Both the position numbers and the translations under genes were made by a program. DNA of 14,158 nucleotides. It comes from JBKHJA01 sp046538375 (lineage in GTDB: Bacteria; Acidobacteriota; Aminicenantia; Aminicenantales; Aminicenantaceae). The DNA is taken from contig JBKHJA010000072.1 in NCBI GenBank assembly GCA_046538375.1, positions 1 through 14,158 on the forward strand. Direction: 5' to 3'. Positions 1 through 7,589 of the stretch are shown here, in pieces (position 1 is the stretch's first letter; every line of letters starts with the position of its first letter). The notes below the pieces were generated by a model that was given only the letters and a program-made list of their open reading frames with translations, made no database searches and had not been told where the DNA came from.

Positions 1-2
1 AT

Positions 3-2366
3 ATGAATGATCGCATAAAAAAGCTAAGAGAGCAGAGCTTAAAGATAAAGCCCTATATCTCTCCGGAAAGAGCCGAACTCATCACCGATTTTTATAAAAG
101 TGATGAAGCCAGCACAGTTTCAGCTCCTGTGCGGAGAGCCCTGGCCTTCCAGTATTTACTCCAGCGGAAAAAAATCTGTATCCACAGAGGGGAACTCATC
201 GTCGGCGAACGAGGTCCCGCACCCAAGGCCACTCCCACCTATCCCGAAATCTGTGCTCACAGCCTCAAAGACTTGAAAACCCTGAGCAGCAGAAAGAAAA
301 TCCCTTTTGCTGTGGACCCTAAAACCGAAGCACTCTACAGGCAGAAAATCATTCCTTTCTGGAAAGGAAAATCCATAAGAGACAGGATATTCTCGGAGAT
401 GTCTGAGGAGTGGAAGCAGTCTTTTGAAGCGGGCATTTTCACAGAATTCATGGAGCAGAGGGCGCCGGGACACACCGTCCTGGATGACAAGATATACAGG
501 AAAGGGTTTGTGGACTTTAAACAGGACATAAAGAGGAGCATAGAAAGCTTGGATTTTCTTGTTGACCCGGAAGCTTATAAAAAAAGAGAACAGCTCAAGG
601 CCATGGAGGTTTGTGCTGATGCTCTGATCATGTATGCTCACCGGCACGCAGCCAGAGCCAAGGAAATGGCCGAAAAAGAGAAAAATCCGGAGAGGAAAAA
701 GGAACTCCACAGAATCGCAGAGATCTGCACCCATGTTCCAGCCCACCGCCCCTGCGATTTCTGGGAAGCCCTGCAGTATTACTGGTTCGTCCACCTGGGA
801 GTGATCATGGAGTTTAACACCTGGGATTCGTTCAACCCGGGAAGGCTGGATCAGCATCTCTATCCTTTTTATAAACAGGGCCTCAGGAAGAAAACCCTCA
901 CTCCAGAAAGAGCCAGAGAACTGCTCCAGGCTTTTTGGATCAAGTTCAATAATCAGCCAGCACCACCCAAAGTGAGAGTGACAGCCCAGGAAAGCAACAC
1001 CTACACGGATTTCTGTTTGATCAACCTGGGTGGAGTCAAGCCCGATGGTTCAGATGGTGTCAATGAACTCTCGTATCTCATCCTGGACGTTATCCAGGAG
1101 ATGAGGATTGTTCAGCCCAGCTCCATGGTTCAGATCAGCAAAAAAACGCCGGATGCTTTTTTAAAAAGGGCTGTAAACATCATAGAAACAGGCTTTGGCC
1201 AGCCTTCTGTGTTCAACACCGATGCCATCGTCCAGGAATTGATAAGACAGGGAAAGTCCATTGAGGACGCCCGCAGCGGGGGAGCCAGTGGCTGTGTGGA
1301 AACCGGGGCTTTCGGAAAGGAAAACTACAACCTCACAGGATATTTCAATCTGACCAAGGTGCTGGAGATTACTTTGAACAACGGCACTGATCCTCAAACG
1401 GGCAGGAAAATCGGCCTGAGCACAGGAAATCCGGAGGAATTTTCCTGTTATGAGGAACTTTTTGAAGCCTTTAAAAAACAGCTTGTTCATTTTGTGGATA
1501 TAAAAGTCAGAGGAAACAATATCATTGAGCGGTTGTACGCGGAACACCTCCCCGCGCCTTTTCTCTCCCTTCTGATCGATGATTGTATTGCCCGGGGCAG
1601 GGACTACCATGACGGCGGCGCCCGGTACAACACCTCTTACATCATGGGAGTGGGTTTGGGAACCATGACAGATGTGCTGACTTCCATAAAATACAATGTC
1701 TTTGACAGAAAGCAGGTGGAGATGAAAGAACTCCTCAAGGCCCTGAAGCGAAACTTTAAAGGATATGATAAACTCCGCCAGCGCTTCTTGAATAAGACGC
1801 CCAAATACGGTAACGATGATGACTATGCCGATGACATCATGAAAGCCCTTTTCGAAGCCTATTATCAGGCCGTAAACGGGAGGCCCAACACCAGAGGGGG
1901 CCGTTACCGGATCAACCTGCTTCCCACCACCGTGCATATCTATTTCGGACGGAAGGTGGGGGCCACAGCCGACGGGAGAAAAAGCGGAGAGCCTCTCTCT
2001 GAGGGAGTCTCGCCTGTCCAGGGAGCAGACAAGCACGGTCCCACCGCAGTGATCAAATCTGTGGCCAAGATGGATCATCTGCGAACAGGAGGAACACTGC
2101 TCAACCAGAAATTCACTCCCCATCTCTTGGCTGATGAGGAGGGGATAGAAAAACTATCCCATCTGATCCGCTCCTATTTCAGGCTGGATGGGCACCACCT
2201 TCAGTTCAACGTGATCAGGGCTGAGACCCTCCGTGATGCCCAGCGCCGTCCGGATAAATACAGAAATCTTATCGTGAGGGTGGCAGGATACAGCGATTAT
2301 TTTGTGGACCTGGGGAAAGAACTTCAGGATGAAATCATCCGCAGGACAGAACACCAGGCTTTTTAA
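3..2366 (+). CDS. hypD: Glycyl radical enzyme, probable trans-4-hydroxy-L-proline dehydratase (HypD type)
   Basis: This 787-residue protein has the two glycyl radical enzyme hallmarks: a thiyl-radical loop SGGASGCVETG with catalytic Cys431 and general base Glu433, and a C-terminal glycyl loop RVAGYSDYF with radical site Gly762. From memory, it matches the Clostridioides difficile hydroxyproline dehydratase along its whole length, with shared stretches such as EFMEQRAPGHTV, NNQPAPPKV, ESxTYTDF and KTPKYGNDDDYAD. Both radical residues sit exactly three positions before the C434/G765 of that enzyme, which supports the ATG at 3, although no ribosome site is visible because the window begins here. 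The enzyme dehydrates trans-4-hydroxyproline to (S)-1-pyrroline-5-carboxylate in the cytoplasm and needs a radical-SAM activase. None lies downstream, so it must be upstream of the window or elsewhere. The Xaa-Pro aminopeptidase that follows fits use of (hydroxy)proline peptides. The symbol is unrelated to hydrogenase-maturation hypD. The GRE family is certain; the substrate is very likely. Confidence 0.9.
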   Translation: MNDRIKKLREQSLKIKPYISPERAELITDFYKSDEASTVSAPVRRALAFQYLLQRKKICIHRGELIVGERGPAPKATPTYPEICAHSLKDLKTLSSRKKIPFAVDPKTEALYRQKIIPFWKGKSIRDRIFSEMSEEWKQSFEAGIFTEFMEQRAPGHTVLDDKIYRKGFVDFKQDIKRSIESLDFLVDPEAYKKREQLKAMEVCADALIMYAHRHAARAKEMAEKEKNPERKKELHRIAEICTHVPAHRPCDFWEALQYYWFVHLGVIMEFNTWDSFNPGRLDQHLYPFYKQGLRKKTLTPERARELLQAFWIKFNNQPAPPKVRVTAQESNTYTDFCLINLGGVKPDGSDGVNELSYLILDVIQEMRIVQPSSMVQISKKTPDAFLKRAVNIIETGFGQPSVFNTDAIVQELIRQGKSIEDARSGGASGCVETGAFGKENYNLTGYFNLTKVLEITLNNGTDPQTGRKIGLSTGNPEEFSCYEELFEAFKKQLVHFVDIKVRGNNIIERLYAEHLPAPFLSLLIDDCIARGRDYHDGGARYNTSYIMGVGLGTMTDVLTSIKYNVFDRKQVEMKELLKALKRNFKGYDKLRQRFLNKTPKYGNDDDYADDIMKALFEAYYQAVNGRPNTRGGRYRINLLPTTVHIYFGRKVGATADGRKSGEPLSEGVSPVQGADKHGPTAVIKSVAKMDHLRTGGTLLNQKFTPHLLADEEGIEKLSHLIRSYFRLDGHHLQFNVIRAETLRDAQRRPDKYRNLIVRVAGYSDYFVDLGKELQDEIIRRTEHQAF

Positions 2367-2410
2367 GGACTGCCTGTAAATGAGGAAGCAGCGAGTCCAT
2401 CTCCAGGATA

Positions 2411-2598
2411 CATCTTTTTGGTGATAGTTATTATACAGAATGAGTATGGGTGGCACGGCACAGGGGCTCCCCACCCGACCGAAGCTTCTCGGTGCCGCAA
2501 TCTTATACCTCGTGGTTTCTGTCAAATGAGGAAGCAGGGAAGAGTGGGGATGTGCCGTGACAGGACCCATACTCATCACCAGAATAAAGGTGATTACC
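2411..2598. repeat. Palindromic intergenic repeat (MITE-like), copy D
   Basis: The gap of 324 bp between the dehydratase and the aminopeptidase holds no convincing gene. It contains an imperfect long inverted repeat. The left arm 2442-2462 (gagtatgggt, two bases, cacggcaca) is mirrored by the right arm 2551-2574 (tgtgccgtg, spacer, acccatactc). Both arms carry an outer GGTGAT/ATCACC box: at 2420-2425 on the left, separated from the arm by 16 AT-rich bases, and directly next to the arm on the right at 2575-2580. The 29 bases 2546-2574 are the exact reverse complement of 7600-7628, so the element is dispersed. No transposase is present. It could fold as RNA and act as an attenuator or processing site, but it has no T-tract typical of an intrinsic terminator. 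Confidence 0.7.
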
Positions 2599-2690
2599 CA
2601 TCACATACAATTGTTGATATGAAAGGAAAGAATTGGTAAATAAAAGAGTGCTCACTTCAGTGACCGCAATTCCATGGAAAGGAGTCATGA

Positions 2691-4082
2691 ATGTTTGATC
2701 AAAAAATTTACAGCCAGAGAAGAGACCGGTTGAAAAAAAGGCTTAAATCAGGGGTCATTCTTTTTCTGGGAAACGAAGAAAGTCCTATGAATTACCCCGC
2801 CAATCCCTATCCTTTCCGCCAGGACAGCTCCTTTCTTTATTTTTTTGGGCTGGACACCCCTGGGCTGGCTGCGGTCATCGATATCCAGGATGACAAAGAG
2901 ATGGTCTTCGGTGAAGATGTGACCGTGGAGGATATCGTCTGGATGGGATCTCTTCCCACTTTGAAAGAAAGAGCCGAGAAAGCAGGAATCAAGGAAACCG
3001 CTCTTTTAAGAGACCTGGAAAAAACCCTGAAAGAAGCCATCCGGCAGGGAAAAAAAGTCCATTATCTTCCTCCTTTCAGACCAGAGACAGCTTTGAAAAT
3101 AGAGGAGCTTTTAGGTATCCATCATACTGTGGCCAAAGATTATGCTTCCCGTGATCTCATAAAAGCGGTGGTGGAACAGCGTTCAGCCAAAAGAAAGGAA
3201 GAAATTGAGGAGATGGAAAAGGCCCACAGGGTCACCTATGACATGCATACCACAGCTATGAATATGGCCGGGCCGGGAATCTATGAAAGAGAGATCGTAG
3301 GGAAAATAGAAGGGATTGCCTGTTCGGCAGGATTCAGGTTGGCCTTCCCCACCATCTTCACCATCAACGGCCAGATCCTTCACAACCACTACCATGGTCA
3401 TAAACTCCAGGAAGGCCGCCTGGTGGTTAACGATTCTGGAGCTGAGTCTGCTATGCATTATGCCGCAGATATCACCAGAACCTTTCCGGTTAGCGGCCGG
3501 TTTACATCCCAGCAAAAAGAGATATACCAGATTGTGCTCAAAGCCCAACAGGAATCTATCCGATCCATAAAACCAGGGGTAAGATTCAGAGATATTCATA
3601 TTAAAGCCAGCAAGATCATAACTTCTGGGTTGAAAGACCTGGGTATGATAAAGGGAGAAGTGGAAGAGGCGGTCAAACAGGGAGCCCATGCCCTGTTTTT
3701 TCCCCATGGACTGGGTCATATGGTGGGACTGGATGTCCATGATATGGAAAATTTAGGGGAAGACCTGGTGGGCTACGATGAAAAGACCAAAAGAAGCGAT
3801 CAGTTCGGCCTGGCTTATCTCAGGTTTGCCAGAGAGCTTCATCCTGGTTTTGTGATGACCGTAGAGCCGGGCATTTATTTTATCCCAGCCTTGATCGACA
3901 AATGGGCTTCTGAGAAAAGATTCACCCAGTTCATTGATTATGAAAAAGTGGACGGATACCGGGATTTCGGCGGAATCAGGATCGAGGACAATGTGCTGGT
4001 GACAGAAGATGGATACCGGGTATTAGGGAAATCAATCCCCAAGACCACAGCGGAGATCGAAAAAACCAAAGCCAGGTCCTAG
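2691..4082 (+). CDS. pepP: Xaa-Pro aminopeptidase (M24B metallopeptidase)
   Basis: This 463-residue cytoplasmic protein has an N-terminal aminopeptidase P domain (about residues 1-140, with the DSSFLYFFG motif) and a C-terminal pita-bread catalytic domain. All five dinuclear metal ligands are visible: Asp248 (VVNDSGAE), Asp260 (AADITRTFPVSG), His343 (HGLGHMVGLDVHD), Glu392 (TVEPGIYF) and Glu432 (GIRIEDNVLV). His339 and His350 match the substrate-handling histidines of E. coli PepP (H350 and H361). It removes the N-terminal residue from peptides with proline at position two. The start is set by AAAGGAG at 2678-2684, six bases before the ATG; an ATG at 2687 is out of frame and closes at once. 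Length is typical. It is codirectional with the hydroxyproline dehydratase, but the repeat-filled 324-bp gap makes cotranscription uncertain. No signal peptide is seen. Confidence 0.93.
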   Translation: MFDQKIYSQRRDRLKKRLKSGVILFLGNEESPMNYPANPYPFRQDSSFLYFFGLDTPGLAAVIDIQDDKEMVFGEDVTVEDIVWMGSLPTLKERAEKAGIKETALLRDLEKTLKEAIRQGKKVHYLPPFRPETALKIEELLGIHHTVAKDYASRDLIKAVVEQRSAKRKEEIEEMEKAHRVTYDMHTTAMNMAGPGIYEREIVGKIEGIACSAGFRLAFPTIFTINGQILHNHYHGHKLQEGRLVVNDSGAESAMHYAADITRTFPVSGRFTSQQKEIYQIVLKAQQESIRSIKPGVRFRDIHIKASKIITSGLKDLGMIKGEVEEAVKQGAHALFFPHGLGHMVGLDVHDMENLGEDLVGYDEKTKRSDQFGLAYLRFARELHPGFVMTVEPGIYFIPALIDKWASEKRFTQFIDYEKVDGYRDFGGIRIEDNVLVTEDGYRVLGKSIPKTTAEIEKTKARS

Positions 4083-4094
4083 CCTCTTATGGAA

Positions 4095-4473
4095 GCATCC
4101 CCAAAACCGTGATGAGTATAAATATCTCTATTTATTTAAAGGGGTGAGGGATGGGGGTGAGGAAGCCCCTATGAGGACTGAGCGGGCACGGTTCCTCTCC
4201 ATAGGAGAGGAGAGCGAAGTCCGAATGGGAGCTAATTTTCCTGATTTGTGGCTTTCCACAAATCAGTGGGGGTTCCAAGGGGATATGTCCCTTTGGTCGC
4301 AGAGCGGAGGTTTTTGTCCTCCGCTCGAGAAGGGGAGGCAGCGAGGCCCGATGAAATCGGGCGAGCGTCGGAAGGGGGAAAGCGGAGCTGTTCCCCCTCC
4401 GAGGACTCGCCGGGGAAAATTAGCGTGCTGACGACCCCCCATCCCCTCATCCCTATCACGGAAATTAGGATGT
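4095..4473. repeat. MITE-like inverted-repeat element, copy A (full length)
   Basis: This fills most of the 452-bp gap between the convergent aminopeptidase and M16 genes. The left end 4140-4165 (aggggtgagggatgggggtgag) is the inverse of the right end around 4429-4460 (gaccccccatcccctcatccct, then atcacgg). The outer tips read GCATCC-N-GTGAT on the left (4095-4113) and, in reverse complement, ACATCCTAATTTCCGTGAT on the right. The interior is hairpin-rich: an 11-bp perfect stem 4241-4251/4256-4266, a 9-bp stem 4302-4310/4318-4326, a 7-bp stem 4346-4352/4356-4362, and a CCTCTCC/GGAGAGG stem near 4194-4210. Bases 4140-4282 match copy C (14016 to the window end) at roughly 94 percent by eye, and the right end matches 7701-7762. 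No transposase is encoded; the short open frames crossing it on both strands look like by-products of the repeat. Confidence 0.8.
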
Positions 4474-4534
4474 TTACGCCTCTTATTGGCTGGAAGCAGC
4501 ACTTCTGATCTGGATTCACTTTTTATCCGGGCAG

Positions 4535-5872
4535 TCATTTATTCTGTTCTTGGTGGGGCCCCACAATCACCTCCACCTCTTTTGCAGGATCAAAAATATT
4601 TTTCAGGTACGCATTCATTTCTTCAAGGGTGATGGAGTCGATGATCCGGGGAAAACGGTAGAAGAAATCATAGCCAAAGTCCAGGGCCTGGAAAGCAGCC
4701 AGATTCAGAGTCCTGACCTCTTTTCTTTCATTATCCCTCAGGAATGAGGCTTTGGACTGGATCTTTGCCACCTGCAGTTCTTCCTCGCTCATTCCTTTCT
4801 GGAACAGGTCATGGAGAACTTTTTTCAATTCTTCCAGGGCCCTTTCTTCCTTTTCCTGGTCTGTTTCCAGATAAGCCTCCAGCAGTCCTCCTCTTTTCAT
4901 CCTGGTTGCTCTGGAGTTAACGTTGTAAGCAAGTTTTTGCTCTGATCTTAAAGGCCAGAGTTTGGAGCCCACTCCTTTACCCAGAAAGTTATCCAGCATA
5001 AAAGCGAGGGTAAAATTTCGGGGAGTGAGCGGGGGGAGGGGATAGCCCACTGACACCAACGACTGCTTTGTCTCTTTGTGCAGGATTATTTTTTTCTCTT
5101 TTTCCCCAAGCGGTGATTCCACAGCCTGTTCAGATTTTTGTCTGGATGGAGGGGAAGAGCCAGGGGAAATCTTATTGAAGTATTCAGTGCATATTTTGAG
5201 AAACTTCTCTTCTTCCAGGTCAGACGATACAGCCACCACTATGTTTTTCCCTCTGAAATGATTCCTGTAAAAATTGACCACATCTTTCTTTTCAATCCGG
5301 TCCAGAGATTCTTCGCTCCCCAGCGAAGATCCGCTGTATCCTTCATCAGCCAGAAGCCGGGATAAAAAGGCCTTGTGGGCCACCTGCAGGGGGTCATCTT
5401 CTTCTGTGGTCCTCTGATGAAGCATCCGTTCTTTGATCCAGTTTAGGCGGAGGCCGGAAAAGAGAGGATCAGTGATGATTTTCATCATTATTTTTAGAGT
5501 TTCCTCCAGGCTTTCTGACAGGCAGGCAATCTTGATGAAAGAATAATCTCCCTTGGAACTCATGGATACGCGTGAGGCCTGACTCATCAAAGACTGGACT
5601 TTTCCCCGGTCCGGAATTTCTATGGCCAGGCGGGTGGTCAGGTAAGCCAGTCCTCTTTTATCCAGGGGTTCTGCTTTTTTCCCTCCCCCTATCACCATGT
5701 TGAGTACGGTAAGGGAGGAGGAATCATCCTTCTCATGGATCAGGGTCAGACCGTTTTCTAAAATTATTTTCTGGGGAAGGGAGGACTGATCGGCAAAACC
5801 TGGGAGGAAAGACAGCAGCCACACCAGCGGTAAGATGGAGAACGCTCCAGAAAATTTTGGTTTGTTCCTCAT
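4535..5872 (-). CDS. M16 family peptidase-like protein, catalytically inactive partner subunit, exported
   Basis: This 445-residue protein begins with a signal peptide: basic MRNKPK, a hydrophobic core ILPLVWLLSFLPG, then a probable cleavage site near FADQSS. It is followed by two M16-type halves of about 200 residues (first half from KIILENGLTLI, second from KKIILHKETKQSLVSVGYPLP). The zinc motif HxxEH is replaced by Y77-L-T-T80-R81 within RGLAYLTTRLA, so it cannot bind the catalytic metal. In M16B enzymes such a dead subunit pairs with an active one to form the closed chamber, and the gene directly upstream supplies that partner. The ATG at 5872 follows the partner's stop with one base between (TAAGATG), implying translational coupling. 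A possible upstream start at 5911 would overlap the partner and spoil the signal peptide, so I reject it. Confidence 0.85.
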   Translation of the reverse strand: MRNKPKFSGAFSILPLVWLLSFLPGFADQSSLPQKIILENGLTLIHEKDDSSSLTVLNMVIGGGKKAEPLDKRGLAYLTTRLAIEIPDRGKVQSLMSQASRVSMSSKGDYSFIKIACLSESLEETLKIMMKIITDPLFSGLRLNWIKERMLHQRTTEEDDPLQVAHKAFLSRLLADEGYSGSSLGSEESLDRIEKKDVVNFYRNHFRGKNIVVAVSSDLEEEKFLKICTEYFNKISPGSSPPSRQKSEQAVESPLGEKEKKIILHKETKQSLVSVGYPLPPLTPRNFTLAFMLDNFLGKGVGSKLWPLRSEQKLAYNVNSRATRMKRGGLLEAYLETDQEKEERALEELKKVLHDLFQKGMSEEELQVAKIQSKASFLRDNERKEVRTLNLAAFQALDFGYDFFYRFPRIIDSITLEEMNAYLKNIFDPAKEVEVIVGPHQEQNK

Positions 5873-5873
5873 C

Positions 5874-7532
5874 TTATTCTTCTTTCTGGGGGACGATGGA
5901 GACCACCACATATTTTCCTTGCCCCAGATACTTTCCCGCCACCTTCCTCAGGTCTGATGAGCTTATTTTATCGATGTCGTCCAAAAATTTTCCTCTTTTT
6001 TGATCTTCGTTCAAGAGCATGTATCTGACCAGGGAAACCGCCACGTTGAGCCCTTTTTCCTGGGATCGATGAAAGGCATATTTCATCTGATTCTTGCTGC
6101 TTTCCAGATAATCATAAGCATAAAATTTTTCTTGGCCGAAATAATCTCTTTTGGAATAGTTCTGGCGCCGGGTCAGCTTCAAGAAGTTTATGGTTTCGCT
6201 TTTGGCAGCGTACACAGATCCAGGATCAAGAGTAAGGTAAATGATAATGGATCCTCCGTATTTCAAGGCATTGAACTGCATGTGAACAGAGTGGGCCAGT
6301 TTTCTTCTTCCCCGCAGAGCCATGTTGAGCATAGGATTGAATCCCCGTCCCAGGATTTCTGTGAGCAGGTCTACCGCATACTGATCCGGATGGTTGTAAT
6401 CCGGCCCCAACATGCCTATCAGCAGGTAGGCCTGGTTGACATCCATTTCTTTTTCCACCTCCATGGTTTCTTCAAGTTCCACCTTTTTTTGGAAGCGGGA
6501 TGGAGAAAATCCTCTGTTTTCTAGTGATCCAAACACTTCTTGGACCTTGGCTTCCATCATCTCCATATCGAAATCTCCCACCACGGACAGGGCACAGTTG
6601 GAAGGCACAAAATAACCATGATAAAAATTCTCAACCTGCTCCACTGTGGCCTCCTCGATGATTTCTTTTATTCCGTAAACAGGCTTCTGGTAGGGATGGT
6701 TCAGGAAGAGATTCTGGTAAACAAGTGCGGTGGCGTACCGCAGAGGATCATCCTGAATCTCGCTCAGCTCTTCCAGGATGATTTTCTTTTCCTTATCCAG
6801 CTCTTCCTGGGAGATCTGGAGATTGAACAAAATTTCCTTCTGGTTGCGCAGGGCAAAGGCGGCATATTCAGCGGGAAGGCTCATTTCAAAAAAGGCCAGA
6901 TCATGTCCGGTATGGGCGTTGAAATAGGCCCCATGGCTTCTTATGTCCCGGCCCACTGCGGAGCCGCTCCGGAATTCAGTCCCTCTGAACAGGATATAAT
7001 GCTCCAGAATATGAACCAGTCCGCTTGTTTCCTCTGATTCATCTTTAGAGCCCAGATTCACAGCCACCGCTATGTTCACCAGAGGGACAGTGGTTCTTTT
7101 GTAAAGAAAAACCCTCAGCCCATTTTCAAGCTCAAAATACTTGGTGCTGGCTTTTTCCTGGGCAAAAATTCCCTGGGAAAGAGCAAACATGAAGATCCCC
7201 ACAAGGAAGACAGCCTTGATTCTGTTTCCCTTTAGGTTTTGAAGCATTTTTTCCATTTTTCTTCTCCGCCAGAATTTATGGATTCCTCCCTCAAAGACAA
7301 TTTCTCCTATTTTGGTGAAAGCGTAGAGAGCTGTCCCCGCACCTCCCAGGATGATAAAAATAGTGAAGATTTGTCCTGAAGGAGAGAGTTGTTTGACTTC
7401 CTTGAAACCAACCGTGAATATGGTGATCACTGTCATGTACAGACAGTCCAAAAGAGGCCATTGTTCGATGAAATGGTAGCCCAGAACCCCCATGAGAATC
7501 AGGGATACAACCAGGAAGAGAGGCCTCAACAT
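5874..7532 (-). CDS. M16 zinc peptidase (HxxEH) fused to an N-terminal two-TM K+-channel pore-like segment
   Basis: This 552-residue frame joins two unrelated modules. Residues 1-100 resemble the Ion_trans_2 pore of MthK/TrkA-type potassium channels: TM1 (5-21), pore helix and filter (33-46, MTVITIFTVGFKEV), TM2 (54-75), then the usual basic linker RRRKMEKMLQNLK. The RCK/TrkA-N domain that should follow is absent, and the second filter glycine (TVGxG) is Lys44. Residues 103-125 (NRIKAVFLVGIFMFALSQGIFAQ) form a classic signal peptide leading a complete M16 subunit with zinc ligands H174 and H178, catalytic E177 (HILEH), and distal ligand E255 (ILEELSEI), at the usual spacing of 77. The active site is intact and the product should be periplasmic. 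The peptidase may instead start at Met93 (7256) behind GGAGAAG at 7267-7261. It heads a two-gene operon with the inactive M16 partner. The peptidase call is secure; whether the fusion is translated is open. Confidence 0.85.
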   Translation of the reverse strand: MLRPLFLVVSLILMGVLGYHFIEQWPLLDCLYMTVITIFTVGFKEVKQLSPSGQIFTIFIILGGAGTALYAFTKIGEIVFEGGIHKFWRRRKMEKMLQNLKGNRIKAVFLVGIFMFALSQGIFAQEKASTKYFELENGLRVFLYKRTTVPLVNIAVAVNLGSKDESEETSGLVHILEHYILFRGTEFRSGSAVGRDIRSHGAYFNAHTGHDLAFFEMSLPAEYAAFALRNQKEILFNLQISQEELDKEKKIILEELSEIQDDPLRYATALVYQNLFLNHPYQKPVYGIKEIIEEATVEQVENFYHGYFVPSNCALSVVGDFDMEMMEAKVQEVFGSLENRGFSPSRFQKKVELEETMEVEKEMDVNQAYLLIGMLGPDYNHPDQYAVDLLTEILGRGFNPMLNMALRGRRKLAHSVHMQFNALKYGGSIIIYLTLDPGSVYAAKSETINFLKLTRRQNYSKRDYFGQEKFYAYDYLESSKNQMKYAFHRSQEKGLNVAVSLVRYMLLNEDQKRGKFLDDIDKISSSDLRKVAGKYLGQGKYVVVSIVPQKEE

Positions 7533-7589
7533 GTTAAATTCATCTTACAATAAAGGCCAATTTCGCACAAGTTGAAGTAGTCATTTCTA

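Noticed and set aside
1161..2123. Long antisense frame (320 codons) opposite the dehydratase
   Set aside because: It lies entirely opposite a highly conserved enzyme; its translation has no recognisable domain and is best explained as a shadow of the sense gene's codon use.
3..2366. Pyruvate formate-lyase or choline TMA-lyase identity for the glycyl radical enzyme
   Set aside because: Pyruvate formate-lyase has a Cys-Cys pair, whereas this enzyme has GCVE. The overall sequence follows the hydroxyproline dehydratase far more closely than choline or glycerol enzymes.
2411..2598. Intrinsic terminator, riboswitch or CRISPR repeat in the first intergenic gap
   Set aside because: No T-tract follows the stem, there is no regular spacer pattern, and the arms recur elsewhere as a mobile-type repeat.
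4144..4538. Several open frames of 86-95 codons on both strands between the aminopeptidase and the inactive M16 gene
   Set aside because: They lie wholly in repeat copy A, overlap each other on both strands, have Pro/Arg/Gly-rich low-complexity translations and no ribosome site.
5873..5911. Upstream start for the inactive M16 subunit
   Set aside because: It would overlap the active subunit and place 13 polar residues before the signal peptide; the ATG at 5872 sits right after the upstream stop.
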